This document shows, piece by piece, positions 23,101-31,057 of a DNA stretch of 33,716 nucleotides (positions within the stretch are counted from its first letter, which is position 1; each line of letters begins with the position of its first letter). Position numbers and translations under genes: made by a program. The DNA comes from Lachnospiraceae bacterium (lineage in GTDB: Bacteria; Bacillota; Clostridia; Lachnospirales; Lachnospiraceae): the NCBI GenBank assembly GCA_017962825.1, contig JAGCUO010000074.1, forward strand, positions 1 to 33,716, written 5' to 3'. The notes below the pieces were generated by a model. It was not told the origin of the DNA, made no database searches, and saw only the letters and a program-made list of their open reading frames with translations.

Positions 23101-23541
23101 TGCGATATATGTATCTCCTGTCTGTCTGATATATACATTTCTGTAAATACCTGCACCCGAATACCACCTGGTGTTGGGAGAACGGTATGTTGCACTCACT
23201 GCGATCCTGTTAGTGCCTTCATGAACATACTCCGTTATTTCACAGCCAAATGCAGAGTATCCGTATTTCCATTCGCATACCTTCACACCGTTTACATATA
23301 CTGCGCTGTCCATATAGACGGCATCAAATTCCAGAAAATACCTGCCTTTAACTTCATCCAAAGCAAGATCCCTTATGTACCAGCCTGTACCGTCACGGTA
23401 GAGATCCGTAGAATCATATATAAGCCAGTCATGAGGAAGCTGAACAGGTTTAAATTCCGCATCTCTCTCCATGGCTTCTTCCAAAGGTGTTCCTACTTTT
23501 GTTTCAAGAAATCTCCAGCCTTTATTAAACAGATATCTCAT
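20125..23541 (-). CDS. Large GH2 glycoside hydrolase with C-terminal Ig-like and CBM-like domains
   Basis: The 1138-residue protein is started at ATG 23541, behind GAGGGGA; an earlier in-frame start has no binding site. Order: sugar-binding jelly roll (about 1-170), Ig-like domain (170-250), TIM barrel (250-545), Ig-like modules (about 570-760 and 800-885), then two beta-sandwich regions (about 890-1025 and 1030-1138) resembling CBM6-type modules. Glu371 (SIGNE) is the acid/base and Glu450 (YGSETAS) the nucleophile. GH2 covers beta-galactosidase, beta-glucuronidase and beta-mannosidase; the barrel with its DUF4982-like follower favours beta-galactosidase or a related exo-enzyme. No signal peptide is present, unusual for an enzyme with binding modules. 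Its stop codon is 2 bp from the convergent araC stop. Confidence 0.9.
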   Translation of the reverse strand: MRYLFNKGWRFLETKVGTPLEEAMERDAEFKPVQLPHDWLIYDSTDLYRDGTGWYIRDLALDEVKGRYFLEFDAVYMDSAVYVNGVKVCEWKYGYSAFGCEITEYVHEGTNRIAVSATYRSPNTRWYSGAGIYRNVYIRQTGDTYIARDGVYVSNRLENGKRILHIETEVLGSNASDAVITYTVTDQNGEETELIKISDTDYEIVNPHLWDINDAYLYLLKTVMTAPGKNGEDTDESVVRFGIRDILFDPDKGFLLNGKRVKLNGVCEHHDLGSLGAAFNTSAMRRKFVLLKKMGVNALRTSHNMPAPEVLDLCDEMGILVMTENFDMWYRPKTEYDYARFFADWHERDMESWVKQDRDHPSVIMWSIGNEIYDAHADESAPDTVRHLMDVVYRYDPCKNAVCTFASNYLPWEGAQKCGDVLKLVGYNYSERIYKKHHEKYPDWTIYGSETASLVQSRGVYKFPLDVTKLTDVDEQCSSLGNCNTSWGANSIESCICDDRDMEFSAGQFLWTGFDYIGEPTPYHTKNSYFGMLDTAGFAKDYYHVFKSAWTDLKDDPFVYIFPYWDFNPGQIIDIRVCSNADEVELFLNGKSLGKQNLTHKPGSGDHIITNYKAPYERGVLKAVAYDNGKIVAECEERSFGDSVSLKMDITYGSLTAGSEDLVFAEITALDKDGNPVKNACDRVFVEVTGAGRLVGLDNGDSTDTDSYKAMSRRMFNGKLLAVIAAGENPGKVHIKVSAKGLNDCEAEIECMQGVDTKDSPFDKGAEYVYESCGDRKINLGTDSDIPVRKLEIICDERKLTPDKQEVKAVVKIYPENATDKDIEYAIVSDKGVPLNIAEVNGCGSEALIKALGDGSFRLRAMSKSGSSSVRVISELEFSVEGVGTKFADPYGFIYGSSYSYFEGGVGTGNEMGFSSSKGERSLIAFDKIDFGQAGSDEITIPIFALDSDEHPFKIYDGIPSKGGKLIADLLYQKPMIWNVYQEDTWKIGTVLKGVHTLAFEFYDKVHVKGFSFTKYERAFMNLNASDADEIYGDDYKINAPCVEGIGNNVTINFSGMDFGEGGTSKVTICGRAPKGTNTIHVRFFDDSGHESRNVIEFTQSDDYTERTFDIDKETGMKNVSFVFMPGSCFDMRSFRFE
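20162..20198 (+). terminator. araC terminator embedded in the GH2 coding sequence
   Basis: GGCATGAAGA (20165-20174) pairs with TCTTCATGCC (20187-20196) and is followed by TGTTTCTTT on the plus strand. It lies 43 bp past the araC stop, inside the last codons of the convergent GH2 gene. A smaller ATCATTC/GAATGAT repeat (20124-20143) straddles the GH2 stop. Confidence 0.65.
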
Positions 23542-23629
23542 ATTTTCCCCTCTTATTTTTTCCAAGGTCGGTTCAAAGTACACTTATATATAATCACAAC
23601 CGGCTGATTAAATATAGTTAAAAAATCGA

Positions 23630-23661
23630 CAGATATACCGCAATTCAATGCGATACATCTG
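23630..23661 (-). terminator. Terminator after the uxuA-uxuB-esterase operon
   Basis: CAGATATACCGCA pairs with TGCGATACATCTG with two mismatches. On the minus strand it is followed by TCGATTTTTTAAC. It separates the esterase gene from the GH2 gene. Confidence 0.8.
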
Positions 23662-23672
23662 CCGCCATACAT

Positions 23673-25664
23673 TTATACTTCCATCACAAAGGGACCTAAC
23701 AATTTGCAGGGAACCTTTTTGTTATTTTCGATACAGGAATTATAGATTATATCTCCGGTATAAGTATTGCTCTGGAGATACATTATCTTCTCGGGAAATG
23801 CAGGTGTTGCTATTCTGAGAAGGATGGTATTGTTATCTATAAGCTCCGCGATGGCAGGATAGATCTTTCCGTCTGCCTGAGCCGCGAAATCTTTGATCTT
23901 GCCCGCCTTTGCTTTATCAAGAGAATAAGCAACAAGCCCGTTTCCTATACCTTTGAATTTAAGTATTACTTCATAGCCCACGAAAGTTTTGTTGACTACG
24001 GTTTCTTTTATCTCGGGACCGGTGGAAGGAATGAATAGCTTTCCGGGATATTTAACATCAAGTGCGATATCCGCAAGTCTTCTTCCGACCAGCTCTTTAT
24101 TCATGGGATGCAGATCATTGTCTTCACCCGCATCGATCAAAACCGCCATGTGGGAATTGGGAACTTCTTCGGTGATACGTCTCTGAACTTCTCTGAACTC
24201 CCACCAGGAATCATAGGATTCACAGTCCGGATCTCCGCAGTCTATGGTGAAGTTGGGAAGCTGAGCAAATATAAAGGGAATATCCTCATCGCCCCAAAGC
24301 TTTCTGTATCCTTCGATCTGAATCTTACTCATCTTCAGATAATCATCAAAGTGTGAATCTGATTCTCCCTGATACCAGATAATTCCCTCAATGGGATATT
24401 TGGTGCAGGGTGCTGTCATGCAATTGAATAATCCGGTTGCTTTCCAGTCGATAAAATCAATATCGGGATAAGGAAGAACCGATGCAGCTCCGATGCGATA
24501 CTTCCACTCTCCGCTAAGATCGATGGCGCCTTCGGGAAGAACATTGCACCAGGCATCGGGCTTGCATGAATCATTAAAGATCATCATGCGCTTACCGGGA
24601 GTGATCCTTCCTGTTCCGTGATTGACAGTAATCCTGATAACTACGGTATTATTACCCTCGACTATAACGCCTTCGGGAATGGTATATTTTCTGGGAGGAT
24701 ATAAATATCCGATGGAACCCACAAGAGTTCCGTTAACATATACTTCATCGGAATCGGTAATGGTTCCGAGCCAGATCTTAGCTTCTTTTCCGGCAAATTC
24801 TTTGGAAGCGTTGAACTTCTTCTCAAACCAAACCACTCCGGAAAATCCGTCGAGAGCAGTGCCCTCGAAAAATCTGGGCATTTCCAGAGTATCTTTTACA
24901 TCCTTGGGAAGTCCGTTTTGCCAATTACCTTTTCTACCTTCGTCACCTTCATCGATGGGAGAAAACCATTCTGCGGAAAGCGTCTCATTACGCTTAATGC
25001 GTGACGCACGGTATTCGGGATCTGCGTATTTGGAAGCCTCTTCCAAAAGCTCAGGATAGTCTTCAAGCATCTCCTTACTCATCCATGAATAGATATGTGA
25101 TCCGCCAAGGCTTGCATGAACCATGCCTACGGGAAGTCCGGTCATCTCATGGAGACGCTTCGCAAAAAAATACGATGTTCCGGAAAAACCGTACATATTC
25201 TCGGGACATGCTTTTTTCCATGAACCTGTTCTGGTATCTTCCTGAGGACCTGAATATTCGGTCTCGGATACGATATCAAAACATCTGATCATATCATTTT
25301 CCGATGATGCGATGATCTCGGGATAATTGTCTCTCAGTCTGTCAAAAGTAAGATCCATGTTTGACTGACCTGATGCAAACCAAACAGCGCCGGTGATTGT
25401 ATCGTTCACTACCGCTTCTTCTCCGACAGCATCCCGTATTTTCACGGCAAAAACTCTTCCTGCTTCAAAAGCAGGAAGAGTTATACTAAAACGTCCGTTT
25501 TCATCCGCATTGCATTCAGCACTTGCAGCTACGGATCCGTCCGCATTTATAAGGCTGCACTCTACCTTAATACCGGCTTCATCAAAGCCCCATATATGAA
25601 TGGGCTTATCCTTCTGAAAAACCGCTCCGTCGGATAAAAGTCTGGGGAGCACAAGCTTACTCAT
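23673..25664 (-). CDS. Sialate O-acetylesterase-type SGNH esterase
   Basis: A 663-residue esterase with no signal peptide, so cytoplasmic. An N-terminal beta domain (1-90) precedes the catalytic part, which is split by an inserted jelly-roll like the GH2 sugar-binding domain (about 265-350). Ser101 in ASGQSNM is the nucleophile. WYQGESD (430-436) carries oxyanion-hole residues, and Asp517/His519 (DLHP) complete the triad. PF03629 enzymes remove O-acetyl groups from sialic acids, xylans or pectic oligomers. Beside uxuA/uxuB and xylanolytic-type glycosidases, an acetyl-xylan-oligosaccharide or pectin-oligosaccharide substrate is likelier than sialate, as no sialic acid catabolic gene is here. 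AGAGG precedes the ATG, 12 bp after uxuB. Confidence 0.88.
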   Translation of the reverse strand: MSKLVLPRLLSDGAVFQKDKPIHIWGFDEAGIKVECSLINADGSVAASAECNADENGRFSITLPAFEAGRVFAVKIRDAVGEEAVVNDTITGAVWFASGQSNMDLTFDRLRDNYPEIIASSENDMIRCFDIVSETEYSGPQEDTRTGSWKKACPENMYGFSGTSYFFAKRLHEMTGLPVGMVHASLGGSHIYSWMSKEMLEDYPELLEEASKYADPEYRASRIKRNETLSAEWFSPIDEGDEGRKGNWQNGLPKDVKDTLEMPRFFEGTALDGFSGVVWFEKKFNASKEFAGKEAKIWLGTITDSDEVYVNGTLVGSIGYLYPPRKYTIPEGVIVEGNNTVVIRITVNHGTGRITPGKRMMIFNDSCKPDAWCNVLPEGAIDLSGEWKYRIGAASVLPYPDIDFIDWKATGLFNCMTAPCTKYPIEGIIWYQGESDSHFDDYLKMSKIQIEGYRKLWGDEDIPFIFAQLPNFTIDCGDPDCESYDSWWEFREVQRRITEEVPNSHMAVLIDAGEDNDLHPMNKELVGRRLADIALDVKYPGKLFIPSTGPEIKETVVNKTFVGYEVILKFKGIGNGLVAYSLDKAKAGKIKDFAAQADGKIYPAIAELIDNNTILLRIATPAFPEKIMYLQSNTYTGDIIYNSCIENNKKVPCKLLGPFVMEV

Positions 25665-25676
25665 CTAAAACACCTC

Positions 25677-27296
25677 TTATAAAGCTTCGTGGAGAGTCTT
25701 TCTTACAGCTCCGGGAGCAGACATCTCCTTAACAAAATAATCAACTACCTTTTCAGCGATACCCGCTTTTTCAAGGTCAATCGCAAAGATCACTTCATCG
25801 GTAAGAATGGGGCGAAGAACCTCTGCAGTCTTGGAAGGATCCAGCTGAGTTCCGAACTCAAGGGATGAGATCATCTCCTGAACCTTGGAAAGCATGGGAT
25901 CGGGGCTGCATTCAAACTTCTCACCCTTATCATCGATTCCCTTTGCATATCTGAGCCATCCCGCAAGAACAAGAGGAATAGCGTTAAGATCTGCCGCATT
26001 ACGGTCAGGATCCGCAACATATGATTTAATGGTCTCACCGAATCTGATGGGGAGCTTCTGTGAAGTATCACACGCGATCCTCTGAGGAGTATCGGGCATG
26101 AAAGGATTGGGAAGTCTCTTACCTACAACAGTGTCGATGAAATCCTTGGGATTGATAACTCCGGGATCGGTAACAACGGGAAGGCCCTCTTTGTAGCCTA
26201 CGGTATCAATAAGCTTAAGGAGATCCTCATCCTTCATCTCTTCGGAGATTCTGGTATATCCGAGAAGGCATCCGTAAACCGCAAGTGAAGTATGAAGAGG
26301 ATTGAGGCATGTGGTAACCTTCATTCTCTCAACATTATTAACGGTATCGCGATCCGTAAAGATGACTCCTGCCTTTTCAAGGGCGGGTCTTCCGTTAGGG
26401 AAATCATCTTCTATGACAAGATACTCACTCTCCTCCGCATTTACGAAAGGAGCTACATATGTATGGAATCCGGTAACAACGGGCTCGGGATTTTCCACTC
26501 CGTCGGCGGCGATCATATCCTTAACGGAATCATCGGGTCTGGGAGTGATCTTATCGATCATTGACCAAGGGAAGGATACACTCTTTTTATCTTCGATATA
26601 ATCAAGGAATCCCTTGTCTGCTTTTCCGTTAGCAGCCCACTTTGCAGCGAATTCATAAATGGCATCGTGAAGCTTCTGTCCGTTGTGAGAACAGTTATCG
26701 GTACTTACCATAGCGATGGGATACTTGCCTGCCTGATATCTTGCATGGAGAAGAGAAACAACTTTTCCGATATAGCTTACGGGCTTTTCGGGACCGTTCT
26801 CCATATCCGCAGATACAGCCTTGGTATACTCTCCGTCATTTCCCTTAAGAGAATATCCCTTCTCGGTAATGGTGAAAGTTGCAAGCTGGAGTGATTTATT
26901 TTCAAATGCTTTTTTGAGATAAGCAAAATCATCCTTAACTTCGGTATCAAGCTTGACCGATGCGGTTACGGATGCGATGACGTTCTTATCAACCTTGCCG
27001 TCTGCCTTGAGGATCGCAAGGATGGAAAGATTATCATAGGGCTTGTATGCCTTGTCGATGATCTCGTAATCGAAACCTTCGGCAACAACGATACCGGTCT
27101 TCATAAGACCTTTCTCGATCAGTTCCTGAGCAAGTCTTGCATGATATGCCCTGAAAATATTACCTGCACCGAAATGAACCCACTGAGGAGCATTATCGGT
27201 ATTTGCCGTTACTTCGGCAATGTCATAAGCAGGGAGATGATATCCTGCCTTCTCCCAATCCGCCTTGTTTGCTATTCCGTTAAGTGAAAGCTTCAT
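25677..27296 (-). CDS. uxuB: Fructuronate reductase (D-mannonate oxidoreductase)
   Basis: The 539-residue cytoplasmic enzyme of the polyol/mannitol dehydrogenase family reduces D-fructuronate to D-mannonate with NADH. The N-terminal cofactor motif is QWVHFGAGNIFRAY (residues 38-51). The catalytic segment is MKVTTCLNPLHTSL, with the conserved Lys and the Asn/His pair, and STDNCSHNG is also typical of the UxuB branch. Length matches the family (480-545). Its ATG overlaps the uxuA stop by four bases (ATGA), so translation is coupled. The next step, dehydration of mannonate, is encoded immediately upstream. No uronate isomerase is in the window. Confidence 0.95.
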   Translation of the reverse strand: MKLSLNGIANKADWEKAGYHLPAYDIAEVTANTDNAPQWVHFGAGNIFRAYHARLAQELIEKGLMKTGIVVAEGFDYEIIDKAYKPYDNLSILAILKADGKVDKNVIASVTASVKLDTEVKDDFAYLKKAFENKSLQLATFTITEKGYSLKGNDGEYTKAVSADMENGPEKPVSYIGKVVSLLHARYQAGKYPIAMVSTDNCSHNGQKLHDAIYEFAAKWAANGKADKGFLDYIEDKKSVSFPWSMIDKITPRPDDSVKDMIAADGVENPEPVVTGFHTYVAPFVNAEESEYLVIEDDFPNGRPALEKAGVIFTDRDTVNNVERMKVTTCLNPLHTSLAVYGCLLGYTRISEEMKDEDLLKLIDTVGYKEGLPVVTDPGVINPKDFIDTVVGKRLPNPFMPDTPQRIACDTSQKLPIRFGETIKSYVADPDRNAADLNAIPLVLAGWLRYAKGIDDKGEKFECSPDPMLSKVQEMISSLEFGTQLDPSKTAEVLRPILTDEVIFAIDLEKAGIAEKVVDYFVKEMSAPGAVRKTLHEAL

Positions 27297-28429
27297 CTTA
27301 CGCCTCCGTGTATCTTATCTATTGCTTCCCAAAGTCCGTTGATATAAGCTGCGCCGAGCGCTCTGTCATAGAGACCGTATCCGGGCATTGCCTCTTCACC
27401 CCAGATCATTCTTCCGTGGTCGGGACGGATGGGTCCGTCAAATCCTGACTCATAAAGAGCCTTTACGATCTCATACATGTCAAAGCTTCCGTCTGCGGAA
27501 AGATGTGCAGCTTCCTCGAAATCAGGCTGACCTACGGGGATATCCTTGCCGGTCCATGCCTTTACGGCGCTTCCGTCCTCGCGGCAGAAAGAATTGAACT
27601 GAAGATTTCTTACATGTGCAAAATGAACTCTTCCGGCAAAAGATCTGATCATGTCGGGAAGATCGTTCTCGGGATTGGTTCCGAATGAGCCTGAGCAGAA
27701 AGTAAGTCCGTTGTGAACATTATCAACTGCCTTGAGCATCTTCTCGATATTAGCCTTATTGTTGATGATCCTGGGAAGTCCGAATACGCTCCAAGCGGGA
27801 TCATCGGGATGAATAGCCATATTGATATTGTACTTGTCACATACGGGCATGATTGCCTTAAGGAAGTAAACAAGATTATCGAAAAGCTTGTTCTCATCGA
27901 TATCTTTGTACATCTCGAAAAGCTCTTTGATCTTAGCGAGTCTTTCGGGCTCCCATCCGGGCATAACGGTTCCGTTCATCTGATCCTTGATGGAATCAAA
28001 CATATTAGCGGGATCGATGGCATCGATGGCTGCCTGAGAATATGCAAGTACGGTTGACTTGTCATGTCTTTCTCTTGCAAGCTCGGATCTGGTCCAGTCG
28101 AAAACAGGCATGAAGTTGTAGCATACCATATGAATGTCCTGTTTTCCGAGATTCTCAAGAGTCTTGATGTAGTTATCGATATGCTCATCTCTTAAAGGGC
28201 CGGCAGTCTTAATGTCATCGGAAATATTTACCGATTCGATTCCGGCGATGTGCATATTCTCGGAAGCAACATCATTCTTAAGAGAGATGATCTCATCTTC
28301 CGTCCAAAGCTCTCCGGCCTGCTTGTTATAAAGAGTGGTGATAACACCCTTCACACCGGGGATCTGTCTGATCTGCCATAATTTTACGGTATCATAAGCT
28401 TTACCGTACCATCTGAGGGTCATTTCCAT
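27293..28429 (-). CDS. uxuA: Mannonate dehydratase
   Basis: The 378-residue TIM-barrel enzyme dehydrates D-mannonate to 2-keto-3-deoxygluconate, feeding KdgK and KdgA encoded at 6045-8056. Family marks include TLRWYGKAYDTVKLWQIRQI near the start, the metal-ligand region AIHPDDPAWSVFGLPRI and the C-terminal RPDHGRMIWGE. AAGGAG lies 10 bases before the ATG at 28429; a second ATG two codons later is possible. It is the first gene of the uxuA-uxuB-esterase operon. Two palindromes built from TGAC/GTCA boxes lie in the 155 bp upstream and are probable operators. Confidence 0.96.
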   Translation of the reverse strand: MEMTLRWYGKAYDTVKLWQIRQIPGVKGVITTLYNKQAGELWTEDEIISLKNDVASENMHIAGIESVNISDDIKTAGPLRDEHIDNYIKTLENLGKQDIHMVCYNFMPVFDWTRSELARERHDKSTVLAYSQAAIDAIDPANMFDSIKDQMNGTVMPGWEPERLAKIKELFEMYKDIDENKLFDNLVYFLKAIMPVCDKYNINMAIHPDDPAWSVFGLPRIINNKANIEKMLKAVDNVHNGLTFCSGSFGTNPENDLPDMIRSFAGRVHFAHVRNLQFNSFCREDGSAVKAWTGKDIPVGQPDFEEAAHLSADGSFDMYEIVKALYESGFDGPIRPDHGRMIWGEEAMPGYGLYDRALGAAYINGLWEAIDKIHGGVR

Positions 28430-28457
28430 GATATTATGTCTCCTTAAATTGACCTAT

Positions 28458-28469
28458 AGTCATTTGACT
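28458..28469. promoter_or_regulatory. Palindrome AGTCATTTGACT before uxuA
   Basis: A dyad with five-base arms (AGTCA / TGACT), 29 bp upstream of the uxuA ATG and just before the ribosome binding site. Another TTGAC half-box is at 28449-28453. A repressor bound here would block transcription or elongation. Confidence 0.45.
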
Positions 28470-28543
28470 ACAACTGTATGTTCCGTTCAAATCCTTCGGC
28501 ACAAGTTCATACGCGCCGGTGGATTCAAAAACCCCTGATTATT

Positions 28544-28562
28544 TGTTGACATCATGTCAACA
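28544..28562. promoter_or_regulatory. 19-bp perfect palindrome upstream of uxuA
   Basis: TGTTGACATCATGTCAACA has perfect nine-base arms around a single central base. It lies 115 bp upstream of the uxuA ATG and 23 bp past the MscS stop codon. It has no T-tract, so it is not a terminator. It shares TTGAC boxes with the palindrome at 28458. A GntR-type uronate regulator is a reasonable guess; no such gene is in the window. Confidence 0.55.
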
Positions 28563-28584
28563 GTTTGAAGAAATATAAGTAAAT

Positions 28585-29343
28585 TCAGTCTTTGCTGATA
28601 GTTACCGTCTGATAAGGAATAGTGATTCCGTTAGCCTTAAACTCCGAAACCAGCTGCTTCCTGATATGTCCGCAGGCCACAAAATTCTCCGCAACATTGG
28701 CTGTCCAAACCGTGGTCTTGATAACCGGACCGTCCGCATCGAATCTGCAGACGAGAGGCTTGGTACAATCCAGAACCTTGGGAGCGGCTTTTACCGTCTT
28801 CTCTACAATATCAATTGCCAGATCAAGATCGTCGTCATAACCGACTGTTATCTCCAGGAAGTTTCCTACCCTGTCTCTTGAACTTACATTAATGATCATA
28901 CTCTCGTTCATGATACCGTTGGGAATGATGCACTCCTGTCCGTCGTAGGTCATCACAACCGTATGACGAAGTGTGATATCATTTACCGTACCCTCAGCAA
29001 TAATGGAGCTTCCGCTGAGCACCTTGATCTTGTCCCCGAGATTAAAAGGTCTGGAAAAAGAGATCGATATTCCTGATATGGTATTGTTGAGAGCTTTCTG
29101 AGCCGCAAATGAAAGGATGGCAAGGATAAGTCCTCCTCCTGTCAGAACGGCCGTTATAGCTTTATTGATATCCAGATATATATTAAGGATGGCAATCAGG
29201 CACGCCACTATGTTAAGTGTCTTTAAAAGATTGCAAACAAAGCGTACATGCAGCTTCTTCTGCTTTCGTGTTATGTAACGAAGAACAAGCCACAATGTAA
29301 GCCCTATCACGATAATAATTACTAATTTAATAGTATCATTCAT
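28585..29343 (-). CDS. MscS-family mechanosensitive channel
   Basis: A 252-residue small MscS homologue. Two hydrophobic helices (about 5-22 and 38-58) precede the pore-lining TM3 (GGGLILAILSFAAQKALNNT), then the beta domain (FNLGDKIKVLSG, then EGTVNDITLRHTVVMTYDGQ, IPNG) and the C-terminal alpha/beta domain. It opens under membrane tension to release solutes on osmotic downshift. The ATG at 29343 has no Shine-Dalgarno sequence, but a good promoter ends 7 bp before it, so the message may start at the ATG. It stands alone between the uxu promoter region and the exopolysaccharide genes. Confidence 0.93.
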   Translation of the reverse strand: MNDTIKLVIIIVIGLTLWLVLRYITRKQKKLHVRFVCNLLKTLNIVACLIAILNIYLDINKAITAVLTGGGLILAILSFAAQKALNNTISGISISFSRPFNLGDKIKVLSGSSIIAEGTVNDITLRHTVVMTYDGQECIIPNGIMNESMIINVSSRDRVGNFLEITVGYDDDLDLAIDIVEKTVKAAPKVLDCTKPLVCRFDADGPVIKTTVWTANVAENFVACGHIRKQLVSEFKANGITIPYQTVTISKD

Positions 29344-29350
29344 GCTGTTA

Positions 29351-29379
29351 ATTTTAGCATACTAGTATATCTGTTACAA
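29351..29379 (-). promoter_or_regulatory. Promoter of the MscS gene, probably giving a leaderless message
   Basis: TTGTAA (29374-29379), 17-base spacer, TAAAAT (29351-29356) on the minus strand. Only seven bases separate the -10 from the ATG, so the start point would fall on or within a base or two of the start codon. Confidence 0.6.
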
Positions 29380-29479
29380 GAATCGGTCAAAATTCTACCT
29401 ATTTTGACAAAAATTACCGATTATTCGGCAATAATTGATATGCCCGATCATACCTGAAGCAGGCAATATATGTAAGAAT

Positions 29480-29606
29480 TTTCATTTTAACGTAAAACCG
29501 CTTATAATGACTGTTATATGCAGTGCGGACTGCACTGTGCTTCCGCATACCCGGACAGATTTTTATGAAACTTTACATAGGAATTGTCTGATAAAAATAG
29601 TATAAT
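29480..29606 (+). promoter_or_regulatory. Candidate promoters of the exopolysaccharide genes
   Basis: Two -10 candidates face the sugar transferase: TATAAT at 29503-29508, 17 bases after TTTCAT (29480-29485), and TATAAT at 29601-29606 without a good -35. The first would give a 130-base leader containing the palindrome at 29519. The rest of the gap 29380-29642 shows nothing else I can name. Confidence 0.45.
29519..29534. promoter_or_regulatory. Palindrome TGCAGT-4-ACTGCA
   Basis: Six-base perfect arms around GCGG, 11 bp after the upstream -10 candidate for the exopolysaccharide genes. Either an operator or a leader hairpin. Confidence 0.35.
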
Positions 29607-29642
29607 CTTTAAAAATACGGTACATAATTTGGAGTATTGTTT

Positions 29643-31055
29643 ATGTACAAGAAGCAAAAAAGAAGTTGGCTTAAGCATCTGGACTTTACGATCCTGGATA
29701 TTCTCTGTTTTCAGATTGCTTATTCTCTCGCATATTTGATCAAATTCAGAAGTATGGAGCTCCCCTATGCCATCGGCAGTTACAAGGGACTTGCTATCAT
29801 AATGATACTTCTGCAGATTTGCGTTATCTTTTTTTCCGAGCCTTATAAAAATATATTAAGAAGAGACAGGGTCGAAGAATTCAAAAAAGTTCTTAACAGC
29901 TGCACCCTTGTATCCCTTTCCGTAGTCCTGTATATTTCCGCAAATAAACTGTGGGAAGCCTATTCACGTACCGTAATCGGTCTGAACTGGATACTCGCCA
30001 TTCCTATTTGCTACGTTGTGAGGATCGTTTGGAAATCCACCGTCAGGAAAACCATTCAGGGCCAGAAAAAGAACACCATCATGATACTGCTCACCAATGA
30101 CGAAGCTGTTGAAAGATGTATCATCAACTTTGAGCACGATCCCTACAGAACCTATGTTATAAAGGGAATCGTCATCATGGATAAAAACCGCAAGGGCGAT
30201 GTTATCCGTGAAGTTCCCGTTGTTGCAAACGCGGATGATTTCCTCGATTACATAAGAACAAATGTCGTAGATGAAGTCTTCATTAACGGAAACAATCTTA
30301 CCGATAATGAGCAGCTGGCGAGAGAGCTTCTTGAAATGGGCGTGACCATTCATTTCAAACTCCTGAGAAGTTCCGGTATCTCCGAAAATAAAGTAATCGA
30401 AACCTATGCCGGATATACCGTTCTTACTACCAGCATCAATATGGCTACACCCAGACAGATGTTTATCAAAAGAGTTATTGATATCATCGGTTCGCTTGTC
30501 GGTCTTATATTAATGTTGATCGCACTCATAATCTTCGGTCCCATCATCAAGTTCCAGTCTCCGGGCCCCATCTTCTTTAAACAGCCCAGAGTAGGCAGAA
30601 ACGGAAGAAGGTTCAACCTTTACAAATTCCGCTCCATGTATAAGGATGCCGAAGAACGGAAGAAAGAACTGATGGAGCAGAATAAGATCGAAGGAAATAT
30701 GTTCAAGCTGGATAACGATCCGAGAGTAACTCCCATCGGCCGTTTTATGAGAAAGTACTCAATAGACGAACTTCCTCAGTTCTGGAATGTATTAAAGGGT
30801 GAAATGAGTCTTGTGGGCACAAGACCTCCCACGGAAGATGAATTCGAACTGTATAAATCCCACCACAGAGCAAGACTGGGTATCAAGCCCGGCATAACAG
30901 GAATGTGGCAGGTAAGCGGACGAAGTGACATCACCAATTTCGAAGAAGTAGTGGCACTTGATACTCAATATATTACGAACTGGAACCTCAGTATGGATCT
31001 GAGGATCCTTCTCAAAACCATCATGGTAGTCATCAAAGGTCAGGGTGCATCATAA
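29643..31055 (+). CDS. Undecaprenyl-phosphate sugar-1-phosphate transferase (exopolysaccharide priming)
   Basis: The 470-residue protein is started at ATG 29643 with GGAG 8 bases upstream; a TTG two codons earlier is too close to it. Four N-terminal membrane helices (about 15-130), a CoA-binding-like/Rossmann region (145-250), another helix (about 280-300) and the PF02397 catalytic domain (275-468) follow the WbaP/CpsE layout. Motifs: KFRSMYKDAEERK, DPRVTPIGRFMRKYSIDELPQFWNVLKGEMSLVGTRPP (in pieces), GITGMWQVSGRS. The Asp-Glu pair of SIDELPQ is the catalytic nucleophile pair. The enzyme moves a sugar phosphate from a nucleotide sugar to the lipid carrier, starting a repeat unit. A GT2 gene follows two bases later. 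Confidence 0.93.
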   Translation: MYKKQKRSWLKHLDFTILDILCFQIAYSLAYLIKFRSMELPYAIGSYKGLAIIMILLQICVIFFSEPYKNILRRDRVEEFKKVLNSCTLVSLSVVLYISANKLWEAYSRTVIGLNWILAIPICYVVRIVWKSTVRKTIQGQKKNTIMILLTNDEAVERCIINFEHDPYRTYVIKGIVIMDKNRKGDVIREVPVVANADDFLDYIRTNVVDEVFINGNNLTDNEQLARELLEMGVTIHFKLLRSSGISENKVIETYAGYTVLTTSINMATPRQMFIKRVIDIIGSLVGLILMLIALIIFGPIIKFQSPGPIFFKQPRVGRNGRRFNLYKFRSMYKDAEERKKELMEQNKIEGNMFKLDNDPRVTPIGRFMRKYSIDELPQFWNVLKGEMSLVGTRPPTEDEFELYKSHHRARLGIKPGITGMWQVSGRSDITNFEEVVALDTQYITNWNLSMDLRILLKTIMVVIKGQGAS

Positions 31056-31057
31056 GG

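Noticed and set aside
23673-25664. Sialic acid catabolism, from the esterase's family name
   Set aside because: No NanA, NanE, NanK or sialidase gene is in the window; the neighbours are uronate and oligosaccharide genes, so acetylated plant oligosaccharides fit better.
29964-30353. Minus-strand open frame inside the exopolysaccharide transferase
   Set aside because: It is a shadow of the well-supported plus-strand gene; its composition is that of reverse-complemented coding sequence.
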